DNA of 64,000 bases from Anaerolinea thermolimosa (GCF_001050195.2 NZ_DF967965.1:1906960-1970959); one strand, 5' to 3'; shown: positions 9,255 through 18,588, counted from the stretch's first letter. The notes: a model not told the origin generated them from the letters alone. A program made the numbers and translations.

Positions 9255-11732
9255 TTATTCGAAATTTAACCGCAGGATCATTCCTTCATATTGAATATCG
9301 ATCATGCCCGCTCCTTGTTGAGCAGTACAGTAGCGGTTTTCAATTAAGTAATCTCCATAAAGAGGCTGAGCAACCCCATTCACCAGGAGATCACCCTCCC
9401 AGCCAAACGATATCTCATCACCAGTCGGTGCATAAAAGCTTACCCCCAGACCATTTCGCCATTCCAAACGGCCTTTGAGGGTCTTTTTCTGGAAACCTCG
9501 AAAGTCCTGGAAGTCCGCTTTACGTCCCAGCACACATATCCACATATTTTCGACGCCATGCGAACGTAACTCTCGATACGCTCCTCTTCCATGGCGGATC
9601 AATTCAATACCCTGCCTGGCTGTGATCGCCAGGTATCCATCACCTTTGCGAGCAAAAGCCCATCCTCCCTCAAAGCGTGTTTCATCAAACTCACTCACCG
9701 GGAAATAAGCATGAGTCCAGGGCATCCAGTCATCTTCGGGCAGGCGATAAGCCGCAAAAAGGATGTTCTGGTATTGAGCCACTCTGGGTAATACCCCATT
9801 ACCCAGCCAGAACCCTGGACGATGAGCATCATCGTCATACGCACTGGCCGGATGGTTGGTGTACACAATCGCTTCACTTCCCAGAACCGCCTGCCAGACC
9901 CGCTCGGCATTTCCAGGGTCTCCAGGACGGTAATCCTGCACAGAAGAAAGAGTGTAATCAGGAGTTCGATACATCAGAAGGTGAGCAGTCTTCCCATTCT
10001 CGTCGTGGCCTTCTCGTGAAAGAATCGTCTCCTCTGTCCTGACAGCTAAATCGGCAAAGAAAGATGGGAACTCATATTCCGAGCAGGCCAGGCTGACCAC
10101 TCCCATAATGTGTTGCTGTAACACACCCATACCCCAGAGAAGATACTGGACACCTGAGATGGCCTGAAGCTGGCCACTCTTCAGAGCCCATACACTGGTG
10201 TTCTGCGCCGGTAAAGCCAATACACCATGATGCTGGTGAAGCGCCAGCGAAAAGAGAATTCGATCCAGGAGCACCGCAGACAACTCCGCCAGATTCTCAT
10301 TCTCTGCCAGGCCAACCAGGTGAGACAGAAGGACAATCCATCGCTCAAGAGCAACATCACTCCCCCATTCCGCAAACCCATGTTTTCCTTTTTCTCTTAG
10401 AAGAGTTAGCAAGGAGGATTCGCCTCTCTCCCGTACCGACTTTCCACTCTCGCCTGAAGCAAAGGCACCCTCTGGCCACAATTGCCCTGCCAGCACCGCA
10501 CAAGCCTGACGCGCTGCCCAATAACTTTCGCCAGAGATCTCCTTGTCAGAATAAGGGAAGCTGAATGCAACCGTAGAAAGTCTATCTGTAAAGGCTTGCG
10601 GAAAATCAATCTTTTCCCGGTATCTTTTAACCATCCCGAGCAGCCCAAGGAAGGTCAGTTCACTCCCTTCGACCCCCAATGCAACCTCTTCACAGGCCTG
10701 CTGAACGGCTTTCCAGTCTACCTCATCCACCCTTCCCAGTTCAAGGCGGGCAATTTCAGCAAAGAGATGGGGACTGCGCCGGGCAGCATCTTCCAGGGCT
10801 TCCTTACGCCGCGTGGAATAATCTCCCTTCGGAGCATCACTATATGCATTATCCAGGATATACAGGGGAATTTCGGCCTGATATCGGAGCCCCATATCGT
10901 AATACTCGCGGTTGGGCGCACGCAATACCACGCGGTACGGGCGTTCAAAAATACGAATCGGGTGACCAATATCCACCTTCTCCTCGGGATGAATCTCTGC
11001 ACTACCCTCCACATAAATCCGCTCTTCGGTATCTTGAATCTGGTAGGCAAAGCGCAAATCCGCCGGGGCGTCTTCTGCCCAGCCAAGATGAATGCGTGTA
11101 CCGCGATAGCTAATGGGTGATTCCAGGTAGGCTTTTTCAAAAGCCTCTTCCAGCGTCTGTTGACGTTTGGGGTATTTCGCCTGGGTTTTCAACCGAATGA
11201 TTCCCTCAGGAGCGCTTCCCTCAGAGGATTCGAGATCCAGCCTCACAGCCATGGCATGGGCATACAGGCCGGAAGAAATCCATTCCATACGAACCAGTAA
11301 ATCATTGGATTGTTCCAACTGCACTGGAATACGCTGACCCCTGTATGCTGAGTTATCGGTCCTTCCAAGCCATTGCCCATTCCACCACACTGTGACAGGT
11401 ACGTCCGAATAAATGGTCAGTCCACCTTCTCCTCCTTGAGAGAATTCCAGGTGGGTATACGCCCACAGGAACCCTTCCTCAGCCCTCGCAGAGCGATGAG
11501 TCACGTCTACCCGATGGTCTTCCAGGCACCGAAAATAACGCCAGCGTCCTTCAAATTCACCCACCCGCATTGTTGCTCGGTCTGCAATATCTTCTGGATG
11601 CGGTAAACCAGATACCTGATTTTCCTCAGATGGCCATGTCACCTCGGTGACCGGCTTTGTAAAAGGCCCGGCTACCAACCAGTGATGAATAAAACCACCC
11701 TTCAAAGCGTATTCTAAATTTTGGAAAGCCAT
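9255..11732 (-). CDS. large protein with jelly-roll-like N-terminus, possible carbohydrate-active enzyme
   Basis: I do not recognise this 825-residue protein as a named family. It has no signal peptide or membrane helix, so it is predicted cytoplasmic. Near residue 20 is HHWLVAGPF, a motif often found at the start of modular sugar-acting proteins. At about residues 90-150 the pattern VTVWWNGQWLGRT, then QLEQSNDLLVRMEW resembles a galactose-binding-like jelly roll. Residues about 320-600 are helix-rich and the last 220 residues are beta-rich (GYLAITARQGIELIRHG, then ISFGWEGDLLVNG), an order seen in alpha/alpha-barrel glycosidases and lyases. It lies between a GH5 gene and the oligosaccharide/peptide importer. 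I infer that it acts on an imported oligosaccharide, with low confidence. The 222-nt gap upstream (11733-11954) holds no gene. Confidence 0.6.
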   Translation of the reverse strand: MAFQNLEYALKGGFIHHWLVAGPFTKPVTEVTWPSEENQVSGLPHPEDIADRATMRVGEFEGRWRYFRCLEDHRVDVTHRSARAEEGFLWAYTHLEFSQGGEGGLTIYSDVPVTVWWNGQWLGRTDNSAYRGQRIPVQLEQSNDLLVRMEWISSGLYAHAMAVRLDLESSEGSAPEGIIRLKTQAKYPKRQQTLEEAFEKAYLESPISYRGTRIHLGWAEDAPADLRFAYQIQDTEERIYVEGSAEIHPEEKVDIGHPIRIFERPYRVVLRAPNREYYDMGLRYQAEIPLYILDNAYSDAPKGDYSTRRKEALEDAARRSPHLFAEIARLELGRVDEVDWKAVQQACEEVALGVEGSELTFLGLLGMVKRYREKIDFPQAFTDRLSTVAFSFPYSDKEISGESYWAARQACAVLAGQLWPEGAFASGESGKSVRERGESSLLTLLREKGKHGFAEWGSDVALERWIVLLSHLVGLAENENLAELSAVLLDRILFSLALHQHHGVLALPAQNTSVWALKSGQLQAISGVQYLLWGMGVLQQHIMGVVSLACSEYEFPSFFADLAVRTEETILSREGHDENGKTAHLLMYRTPDYTLSSVQDYRPGDPGNAERVWQAVLGSEAIVYTNHPASAYDDDAHRPGFWLGNGVLPRVAQYQNILFAAYRLPEDDWMPWTHAYFPVSEFDETRFEGGWAFARKGDGYLAITARQGIELIRHGRGAYRELRSHGVENMWICVLGRKADFQDFRGFQKKTLKGRLEWRNGLGVSFYAPTGDEISFGWEGDLLVNGVAQPLYGDYLIENRYCTAQQGAGMIDIQYEGMILRLNFE

Positions 11733-11954
11733 TGCGACAAATCACTCCTCTTCTCTGCGACTTGGTACCTCATTAATAAAAGAGCCCTCTTCTATTAATC
11801 GAAGGGTACTTTACCCCCACCCTTCTGCCGGCAAGACTCTATCCACCTTCCCTGAGCCTTGAAGTGAGAGCGAATAGAGCCTTTCAGCTAATCGGCCAGG
11901 GCAAAAACCGGGCAAACTGGGGTTTAGAAAGCTGACCCCAAACACAACCTGCCG

Positions 11955-12947
11955 TTAAAAAGATTGTAGCAGCGTTAACAATTTTCGGTCCAACGCGTGA
12001 CCATGCCAGTCCTCATAGGCTACATCGCTGCGTTCCGAATCCAGCACGCCAAAAGGCCCGCGGAAGTTCCATAATGCATATCCGATGTTACTCGCGGTGA
12101 GAATTTCCAGTACATCGCGGAACCAGGCCAGGAAAGCATGGTGAGGAGTATAGCAATACGCCCCGCCTTCTCCACAATGAACCCCCACCCCACGCTCCGC
12201 CAGATCAATCCAGGGTTGATAAAATGCTTCCAGAGAAGTCCGATCCCACGGTTTTCCATCCTGAAGGGCGCCCGGCCATGTGGGTTCGGGCCAGTCCTCT
12301 CCTCCGACCCAGCTCGCTTTATAATGGCTGATCCCCATGGGTGCATAAGCCCTGCAACTCTGGGCTACTCCCAGATCTACTAAATCTGTCAACGGTTCAG
12401 TCCCCCAGCTCAAACCATCCAGAATAATCAAACGCTCTGCATCCACTTCACGGATGGCTGCAACTGCGCGTCGCATGACCCGGGCGTGATCTTCACGAGT
12501 CATCACGGCTGGGTCCGGGCGGGTAGGTTCATTCACCAGGTTAAAACTCAACCGCTCGGATGGAATCCCTTGATAACGTCTGGCAAAGGTCGTCCAATGA
12601 AACAGAAAAGCCTCAACAGCTTCCTCATCTTTCCATAAGTTAAAAGGCTCTTTTCGTTCAGGGTTAACCGAAAAACCCGGCGCACGGTGAAAATTTAAGC
12701 ACACATGGATACCGTATTTTTCACCCAGTCTCACCACCCGGTCTACCTTTTCCAGCATGGCTTCTTTCAACCGGTAAACATCCTCTCCTTCAATCCAGAG
12801 GGTATAACAGGCAGGAATACGTACAAAATTAAAGCCCCACTCAGAAATCCAGCGGAAATCATCTTCCTGAAAATCACCACTGCTTTGCGTGGTAAACATC
12901 TCCAGGAGATTAAAACCCCGCCATCGTGGTAATACACTCTGTGCCAT
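11955..12947 (-). CDS. glycoside hydrolase family 5 (cellulase-type) enzyme
   Basis: This 330-residue protein is close to the length of a bare GH5 catalytic barrel. The N-terminal RGFNLLEMF and WGFNFVRIP are the family's opening strands. The acid/base glutamate is in SFNLVNEPTRP (E140) and the nucleophile is probably E260 in VHCGEGGAYC. HRAPGF and YAPMGISHYK fit substrate-cleft loops. There is no signal peptide, so it should cleave imported oligosaccharides inside the cell rather than polymer outside. The ribosome site GAGGAGGAAAGG precedes ATG 12947. The exact linkage (beta-1,4-glucan, mannan or other) cannot be read from the sequence. Confidence 0.85.
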   Translation of the reverse strand: MAQSVLPRWRGFNLLEMFTTQSSGDFQEDDFRWISEWGFNFVRIPACYTLWIEGEDVYRLKEAMLEKVDRVVRLGEKYGIHVCLNFHRAPGFSVNPERKEPFNLWKDEEAVEAFLFHWTTFARRYQGIPSERLSFNLVNEPTRPDPAVMTREDHARVMRRAVAAIREVDAERLIILDGLSWGTEPLTDLVDLGVAQSCRAYAPMGISHYKASWVGGEDWPEPTWPGALQDGKPWDRTSLEAFYQPWIDLAERGVGVHCGEGGAYCYTPHHAFLAWFRDVLEILTASNIGYALWNFRGPFGVLDSERSDVAYEDWHGHALDRKLLTLLQSF

Positions 12948-12962
12948 TGCCTTTCCTCCTCA

Positions 12963-12999
12963 TAAAATACTCACGCACGAGAGATCATCCCCCGTGAGT
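12963..12999 (-). terminator. possible terminator after the receiver-like gene
   Basis: A 7-bp stem ACTCACG/CGTGAGT (12969-12975 with 12993-12999) with a 17-nt loop is followed on the minus strand by ATTTTATG. The loop is long and the U-tract imperfect, so it may be only a weak terminator ahead of the GH5 gene. Confidence 0.35.
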
Positions 13000-13024
13000 G
13001 AGCGTCATTTATTGCCAGGGCTTT

Positions 13025-13513
13025 TCATTTCCCGGCTTTCCGGGATTCACCGGATGCCTGCCCTTTTCCTGAATGATCTACGCTTTGCATCCGGGTTGAT
13101 CGATTTGCCGCTTGTAATTGATCCCGGCCTTCCGAGCCACGAACCTGATAATGCACCCCCGCTTTAGCAAGCGCATCTACAAATGCTTCATAGGTGATCG
13201 GCTCTTGTAAATAACCGGTAATATCTCCAATGATATCGTCCAACCGCTCCTGCGCTCTCCAGGAAAAGGCGAACACAGGTATTTGAGCCGTGGCAGAATT
13301 CCGCTTAAGTAATTTGAGGACTTCTTGCCCCATTACCTGACCCGGAAGATCGATCTGCAAAAAAACAATCGCTGGTTTCTCCTGGAGAGCTAACGGTAAT
13401 ACATCTTGCCCTTCAAACGCCTGAACCACGCGGACACCACTTTCTTCGGAAAAAATCCGCAATAGTTGGATAAACCAGGGATCGTGGGCAGCGATCAGGC
13501 AGGTATGGGGCAT
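13025..13513 (-). CDS. degenerate response-regulator receiver protein (pseudo-receiver)
   Basis: The first 120 residues of this 162-residue protein follow the receiver fold (CLIAAHDPWFIQLLRIF, then PAIVFLQIDLPGQVMG, then IPVFAFSW, then ITGYLQEPITYEAFVDAL). The phospho-acceptor position is Gln53 rather than Asp, the conserved Lys is Glu104, and only one acid remains in the N-terminal acidic pair. It should therefore not accept phosphate. The last 40 residues are Ser/Arg/Gly-rich and probably unstructured. It lies directly downstream of the giant sensor kinase, which suggests a protein-interaction or adaptor role in that pathway. Confidence 0.7.
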   Translation of the reverse strand: MPHTCLIAAHDPWFIQLLRIFSEESGVRVVQAFEGQDVLPLALQEKPAIVFLQIDLPGQVMGQEVLKLLKRNSATAQIPVFAFSWRAQERLDDIIGDITGYLQEPITYEAFVDALAKAGVHYQVRGSEGRDQLQAANRSTRMQSVDHSGKGQASGESRKAGK

Positions 13514-13590
13514 ACAACTCGGCTAGCCGATGGCAAGAACCATCTTTTCCAGATAGAGAATGTCACGCACCGCTTTATTTTTACCTGCTT

Positions 13591-13618
13591 TTTCCTCAAG
13601 TGTCATACACTGAGGAAA
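13591..13618. repeat. 12-bp interrupted inverted repeat
   Basis: TTTCCTCA-a-GTGT-cat-ACAC-TGAGGAAA forms a near-perfect hairpin 30 nt past the kinase stop. The minus-strand 3' side is followed by A residues and not U, so it is not a standard terminator. It could be an RNA-stability hairpin or a binding site for a dimeric regulator. Confidence 0.4.
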
Positions 13619-13648
13619 CCAAACTGTGCACTTTTGTAACCTGTTATT

Positions 13649-16600
13649 TCAGGAAAGATCTTTGAACGGATGGCGCATATAGGCGGTAGGGGTCTGACCG
13701 GTCTCCTGTTGAAAAATCCGGCTGAAGTAAGACTGGCTGGAAAAGCCCACCTCGAGAGCCACCTGGGTGACCGAAAACCGCCCTTCGGAAAGTAATTTTT
13801 TCGCCTGATGAATCCGATATCGTCCAAGATAGGTCATCGGCCCAATGCCAACCTCTTTATGGAAACACCGCGAGAGATATTGCTCATTAACATTCAAATA
13901 ACCTGCGATGTCTGCCCGGGAAATCGGCTCTTTATAATGCTCGTGAATATAAACCATGGCTTGCCGCACCAACCGCTGGCCTTCACTCACCGATTTCATG
14001 CTTTGCGTTAGAGCATGCTCGATACGCTGTATGATCTCCTGGCGTCGAAATACCCCTTTCGATAATACTGTGGCTACCCCTTTGTTCAATCGTTTCATGT
14101 CCTCTCTGGTTAAAACCTGCGCGGTAAGAACAATCACCGGAATGGAACAAAGAGATGGGTCTTCCTGCATTCTTTGAATCACATTGAAACCATCCACTTC
14201 AGGCATCATTAGATCCAGTAAGACCAGATCAGGGTGTTCTCTGCGCATGATCTCCAGCCCTTTTTTCCCTTCCGAGGCTGTCAGAACCTGAGCATCCGGA
14301 AGTTCGGTCTCAATCAATTCCGCATGGAGCTTGAGAATACCGGGCTCATCATCGACCACCAGGATCACTTTTTGCCGATCGTGATGCCCTCCCTTCAGCC
14401 CGTAGCGCTCCAGGGCTCTGACCAGCTGATCGGCATCCAGCGGTTTCAACATAAAATCTAACGTCAAAACTGACCCGGCATCGCTTTCGGCAAAGAGTTT
14501 ATAAAAGAGCACCGGCACATCCTGGGTGGCAGAATTTTCTTTTAAGCCCTTAATCAATTTCCATCCAAGTTCTGCATCGGGTGCAAGATCGAGTACCACA
14601 GCCCCAGGCGGAGACATAGAGAGGGATTCCACCAGCAATGGCACTGGAGAAAGGGGGCGCACATCGATGTCAAAACCATTCCGCTTGAGATATTTAATCA
14701 AATCGTGGGATTCATCAGGCCGATCAGTGAGAATAATAACCTGACCTTCGCGGGAAGAGGGCAGCGTCAGCGATGGCGCCGCAGTCTCTGACATCGCTGG
14801 CAGAGTTATATGGAAGGTAGATCCACTCCCTTCCTGTCCATTCGATTCGACCCAGATTTTTCCCCCGTGCATTTCCACCAGCTTTCGGGTAATCGCCAAC
14901 CCCAAACCGATCCCTCCGTACCCGCGCACCATTGTCCGATTGGTCTGGTGGAATTCGTCGAAAATGGCGCGCTGCTCTTCTGGTGCAATGCCCAGCCCGG
15001 TATCGCTGACTGCTATGTGAATCTGGCTCTCTTCTTGCGCAGCCGAAAGACGAATATACCCATGGGCAGTAAATTTCACCGCATTACTCAACAGGTTGAG
15101 AAGCACCTGCCGCAGACGCGTTTTATCTCCCCAAACCTGAGGGAGTGGCCTTTCCAGATCAGTTATAAACTCAAGATTCTTCTGTTCTGCCAGCTGACGC
15201 CCCATCACGGCAACATCTTCCAGCACCTGAATCATGTCTACCGGTTGGTGAATAATATTCATCTGCCCTACCTGACTGCTGGCCAAGTCAAGAACATCGC
15301 GAATCAAACGATCAAGATGTTGCCCACTGACATAAATTTGTTCGAGGTAACGTGAAAGAATCGCCAGTGACTTTCGCCTTCCCCTCGACTGCTGGCGCAT
15401 GGCCATTTCACTCAACCCGACAATTAAGTTGATGGGAGTGCGTAACTCATGGCTCACCATCGACAGGAAACGGCTCTTCAACTGGTTAGCCTCTTCAGCC
15501 GCACGTACTGCTTCATGCAACTGCAATCGTAACTGAAAGTTATGGATAGCGCTGGAAATCTCACCCTTTAAAGCATTGAAAAGATCGCTTGATACCGGAT
15601 CAACAGGGGGTTGAGAGGCAATTACAAGATACCCAAGCTGTTCAGCACCCAGATGAAGAGCCTCCATGATCAAGCACGTTTCTTCCTCAATCTCTTTCAT
15701 GCAGGATGGTGGCAGGATCGTCTCCAGAGAGAAAACCATCTCTTCTGGCGGCACTTTAACTCGTCCCCCTTTTCGGTATCCAAAGAAAAGTCGCCCTTTT
15801 TCCTTTTCTTCCGGTTGATTTTCATAAAGCACAAGGAACAGGCTCTCAAAGTTTAGTTTCACCAACCCTGCTTCCAGGGCGGAAAGAAAGTCTTCCTCGT
15901 TCATGGCCACCAATAAATGAGCAACCATCTCGCGCACCAGGTTGACGCTCCGCGTCGAATGCCAGTTTCGGTGGACCTCCGCGCGAATAGCCAGCGTTCC
16001 AACCAGTATGCGAGCCTGTTGGGTTCGATCCTCAAAGCAAAAACGCTGTTCAGGGTTAAGATGCGGTAATACATACCGACGCAGGATCGAAATGGCTTCG
16101 TTCCAACGGTTAATATTGACTCCTTCGTCAATGGCCTGCTGTAAAAGAGACTGCAGGCTGTTCAGGAACAACCGCGAGCGTTCTTGAACATAGGCACCAC
16201 CCTGTTCACAGGGTCGCAATTCATCCGTGAGAATATGAAAAAGTCGTTCCGCCCATTCCATAGCATGGTTTTCGAGGGGAGTTCCCATACTTCTGGCCAT
16301 TTGAGCCAGTAAATCCTCGTAACCATCTAAAAATAGTTCTTCCAGCGATTGCCGGGATACTGTAAACGAATCGACCATCGCCGACTCCGCCAGGGGTTCA
16401 AGACAGCCGCAGGAACTGCGCAGAACCAGTTGCATGGGTAGAGTAACAATGTTCCCCCCCGGGCGCCCTAAAAGCTGGTCGTAGAGCAACTCCACCGCAG
16501 TACGCCCCATTCTGCGGAAGGGTAAGCGCATCGTTGTAAGCGCCGGCATGGCACTGCGTGCCTCATGCCCATCGTTGAAACCAACCACGGCTACATCTTC

Positions 16601-17233
16601 CGCAATCCGGATTCCCCGCCTTCGTAATGCCTCGACAATCTCGATGGCATTAAAATCAGAATGGGCCACTACAGCAGTGTAGTCTATCCCGGGGATCATC
16701 CCCCGACGGTCAAGTTGTTCGAGCGTACCCACCAGAGACGGATCGAAATAACCGTATTCCTGCATCACCTGCTCAAACGCCGCACGTCTGACTGACATGA
16801 CCGGATTTTCTGGTAGAGAAACAAAGGCTATCCGGCTATGTCCGTGACGCACAACCAGGTGTTGGACCAGGTCTCGCATCCCCTGTAAGTTATCCACCAG
16901 AACCGCTGAGACACCCGGCAATCGTTGTTCAATTAAAACCACCGGCAATGGGGAGAATTTTTCAAGATATTGATAAACTTCATCTTCCGTAGCATTAAAG
17001 TTTAAGAAGGAATGCCAGGCAATGATCCCGGCCACGTTATTTTTCCCGATCCGTTCATACAACGCTGCCTGAGGAGATGCTGAAAAATCATCTCCAGCCA
17101 CATAAAGCAGGCGCAGGCCCAGGGTTTTTACCCCTTCCATAACCCCCCGCCAGAGGTTCCATTTCTCCTGGCTATAAGGCCCACCCAGAGAACTGCCAAA
17201 AAAAGCGATCGTTGGGCGTTTTACAGTTTGCAT
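13649..17233 (-). CDS. LacI-type sensor / histidine kinase / double receiver / AraC regulator fusion
   Basis: A 1194-residue single-chain signalling protein. Residues about 7-278 form a LacI-type sugar-binding domain (RPTIAFFGSSLGGPYS, then VAVVGFNDGHEARSAMPALTTMRLP) with no LacI DNA-binding helix. Residues about 290-440 are helical and 440-570 GAF-like. The kinase core has H595 in SMVSHELRTP and an ATPase domain with NAVKFTAHG, DTGLGIA and GGIGLGLA. The first receiver (832-945) keeps D882 and K930. The second (954-1075) has the acidic pair DDE and phospho-site D1007. Residues 1085-1190 are an AraC double HTH (ADIAGYLNVNEQYLSRCF, then EVGFSSQSYFSRIF). No membrane helix or signal peptide is present, so it senses a cytoplasmic ligand. 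It probably controls the downstream GH5/importer genes. Confidence 0.9.
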   Translation of the reverse strand: MQTVKRPTIAFFGSSLGGPYSQEKWNLWRGVMEGVKTLGLRLLYVAGDDFSASPQAALYERIGKNNVAGIIAWHSFLNFNATEDEVYQYLEKFSPLPVVLIEQRLPGVSAVLVDNLQGMRDLVQHLVVRHGHSRIAFVSLPENPVMSVRRAAFEQVMQEYGYFDPSLVGTLEQLDRRGMIPGIDYTAVVAHSDFNAIEIVEALRRRGIRIAEDVAVVGFNDGHEARSAMPALTTMRLPFRRMGRTAVELLYDQLLGRPGGNIVTLPMQLVLRSSCGCLEPLAESAMVDSFTVSRQSLEELFLDGYEDLLAQMARSMGTPLENHAMEWAERLFHILTDELRPCEQGGAYVQERSRLFLNSLQSLLQQAIDEGVNINRWNEAISILRRYVLPHLNPEQRFCFEDRTQQARILVGTLAIRAEVHRNWHSTRSVNLVREMVAHLLVAMNEEDFLSALEAGLVKLNFESLFLVLYENQPEEKEKGRLFFGYRKGGRVKVPPEEMVFSLETILPPSCMKEIEEETCLIMEALHLGAEQLGYLVIASQPPVDPVSSDLFNALKGEISSAIHNFQLRLQLHEAVRAAEEANQLKSRFLSMVSHELRTPINLIVGLSEMAMRQQSRGRRKSLAILSRYLEQIYVSGQHLDRLIRDVLDLASSQVGQMNIIHQPVDMIQVLEDVAVMGRQLAEQKNLEFITDLERPLPQVWGDKTRLRQVLLNLLSNAVKFTAHGYIRLSAAQEESQIHIAVSDTGLGIAPEEQRAIFDEFHQTNRTMVRGYGGIGLGLAITRKLVEMHGGKIWVESNGQEGSGSTFHITLPAMSETAAPSLTLPSSREGQVIILTDRPDESHDLIKYLKRNGFDIDVRPLSPVPLLVESLSMSPPGAVVLDLAPDAELGWKLIKGLKENSATQDVPVLFYKLFAESDAGSVLTLDFMLKPLDADQLVRALERYGLKGGHHDRQKVILVVDDEPGILKLHAELIETELPDAQVLTASEGKKGLEIMRREHPDLVLLDLMMPEVDGFNVIQRMQEDPSLCSIPVIVLTAQVLTREDMKRLNKGVATVLSKGVFRRQEIIQRIEHALTQSMKSVSEGQRLVRQAMVYIHEHYKEPISRADIAGYLNVNEQYLSRCFHKEVGIGPMTYLGRYRIHQAKKLLSEGRFSVTQVALEVGFSSQSYFSRIFQQETGQTPTAYMRHPFKDLS

Positions 17234-17300
17234 GGGGCGAACATCAATTCAGTAAGAAAATGGGAATACATACAAAAATCGCTAACTTTCAATGAACGCA

Positions 17301-17306
17301 ATTATA
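17301..17306 (-). promoter_or_regulatory. possible -10 element for the sensor-kinase gene
   Basis: TATAAT is present on the minus strand 68 nt before the kinase ATG, but no good -35 stands 16-18 nt upstream. The promoter may need an activator, possibly the AraC domain of its own product. Confidence 0.35.
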
Positions 17307-17360
17307 CAGACAAACCCGTCAGATAGGGTATATTTGTCACTTCATCCCCCCTCTAATTCG

Positions 17361-17369
17361 TGCTACAAT
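17361..17369 (+). promoter_or_regulatory. extended -10 promoter for the DUF362 gene
   Basis: TGCTACAAT matches the extended -10 pattern (TGn plus -10 hexamer), 35 nt before ATG 17404. The -35 region is poor, as is usual for this promoter type. Confidence 0.4.
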
Positions 17370-17403
17370 TTTCCAAAAGTTTTCTTTGCCACTGGAGGTA
17401 TGG

Positions 17404-18492
17404 ATGAATTACAGGAGAAAATACCACACTCTTACCCGGCGTGAGTTCTTGCAGAGCCTTGGGTTAGCCGCCGCAGGGCTTGCACTGGCAGGATGCCAGC
17501 CAGGCTCGCAACCGCAGGGAAACCAATCTCCTATCGTGGCAATTGGAAAAGCCAAAACTTACGAACCAAAACTGGTACGGAATCAACTGGAAAAAATGCT
17601 GGATAGCATCGGTGGTATTGCCGATGTCCTGGCTCACGGGAATCGCGTGGCCATTAAGACAAACCTGACGGGTGGGTTAAGCTCCAAACCACTTCCAGGA
17701 ACCACCGAAATAGAAACCTATCTGACGCACCCCGAGGTGGTCAAGGCCATGGTCGAACTTCTTCGTGATGCGGGAGCCAAAGATATTTTTATTGTCGAAG
17801 CGGTTTATGAAAAAGAGTCCTGGCCGGCTTATGGTTACACCGAGATGGCCAAGCAGGTTGGTGCCACCCTCGTAGACTTGAATTATCCTGAACCGTATCC
17901 GGATTTCACCGAAACATCTCCCGGAAGTAATCCTTTCATCTACGAAAAGTTTCTCTTCAACCCCATTCTGAACGAAGTGGATGCCTTTGTCTCCATTTCT
18001 AAGATGAAATGCCATAACTCTCTGGGGGTAACCCACACCATGAAAAACCTGGTTGGCCTGGTGCCCTTCCGCTCTTACCGGCTGAACACCACAGATAATT
18101 ACCGTTCTGCTTTTCACGGTAAGCCTGCCGAAATGCGCAAACGCCTGCCGCGAGTGGTCATGGACCTTAACCGCGCCCGCCCGGTCAACCTGGGGATCAT
18201 CGACGGCATCATGACCGTTGAAGGAGGAGAAGGCCCCTGGATCACCGCCATGACCCCCATTCAACCGGGTCTCCTGTTTGCCGGTAAGGATCCGGTGGCT
18301 ACCGACGCAGTGGCAACAGCCGCAATGGGGTTTGACCCCACCGCAGAATACCCCAATGAACCCTTTGTGAACGGTGAAAACCACCTCAACCTTGCTGCCA
18401 GCCTCGGGCTTGGCACCAACCATCTGGATCAGATCAAAGTCGTCGGCGCGAAAATCGAAGAAGTGATGATGAAATTTGCCGTGAGCTATTAG
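17404..18492 (+). CDS. DUF362 protein with Tat/lipoprotein signal
   Basis: I use the ATG at 17404, 5 nt after GGAGG, rather than an upstream TTG at 17386; this gives 362 residues. The N-terminus has twin arginines (TLTRREFLQSLGLAAAG) followed by the lipobox LAGC, so the protein is exported, probably folded through Tat, and lipid-anchored. The rest is a DUF362 domain (VAIKTNLTGGLSS, then VSISKMKCHNSLGVTHTMKN, then IIDGIMTVEGGEGPW, and AGKDPVATDAVATAAMGFDP). DUF362 proteins are often linked to iron-sulphur or redox proteins, but this one has no ferredoxin CxxCxxC domain. Function unknown. A strong terminator follows. Confidence 0.8.
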   Translation: MNYRRKYHTLTRREFLQSLGLAAAGLALAGCQPGSQPQGNQSPIVAIGKAKTYEPKLVRNQLEKMLDSIGGIADVLAHGNRVAIKTNLTGGLSSKPLPGTTEIETYLTHPEVVKAMVELLRDAGAKDIFIVEAVYEKESWPAYGYTEMAKQVGATLVDLNYPEPYPDFTETSPGSNPFIYEKFLFNPILNEVDAFVSISKMKCHNSLGVTHTMKNLVGLVPFRSYRLNTTDNYRSAFHGKPAEMRKRLPRVVMDLNRARPVNLGIIDGIMTVEGGEGPWITAMTPIQPGLLFAGKDPVATDAVATAAMGFDPTAEYPNEPFVNGENHLNLAASLGLGTNHLDQIKVVGAKIEEVMMKFAVSY

Positions 18493-18518
18493 ATTCTACT
18501 CCTCCGCTCCGCATGCAA

Positions 18519-18553
18519 AGCTCTGAGGAAGATCGCCCCCTCAGGGCTTTTTT
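18519..18553 (+). terminator. intrinsic terminator after the DUF362 gene
   Basis: A 10-bp stem with one G-U pair (AGCTCTGAGG, 18519-18528, with CCTCAGGGCT, 18539-18548), 10-nt loop and a T6 tract. Confidence 0.85.
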
Positions 18554-18588
18554 GAAAGATCATCTTCATCTTACCGGGAGAGACGCGT

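Noticed and set aside
13591..13618. Terminator after the sensor kinase gene
   Set aside because: The hairpin is good, but the minus-strand 3' flank is A-rich rather than U-rich, so I list it only as an inverted repeat.
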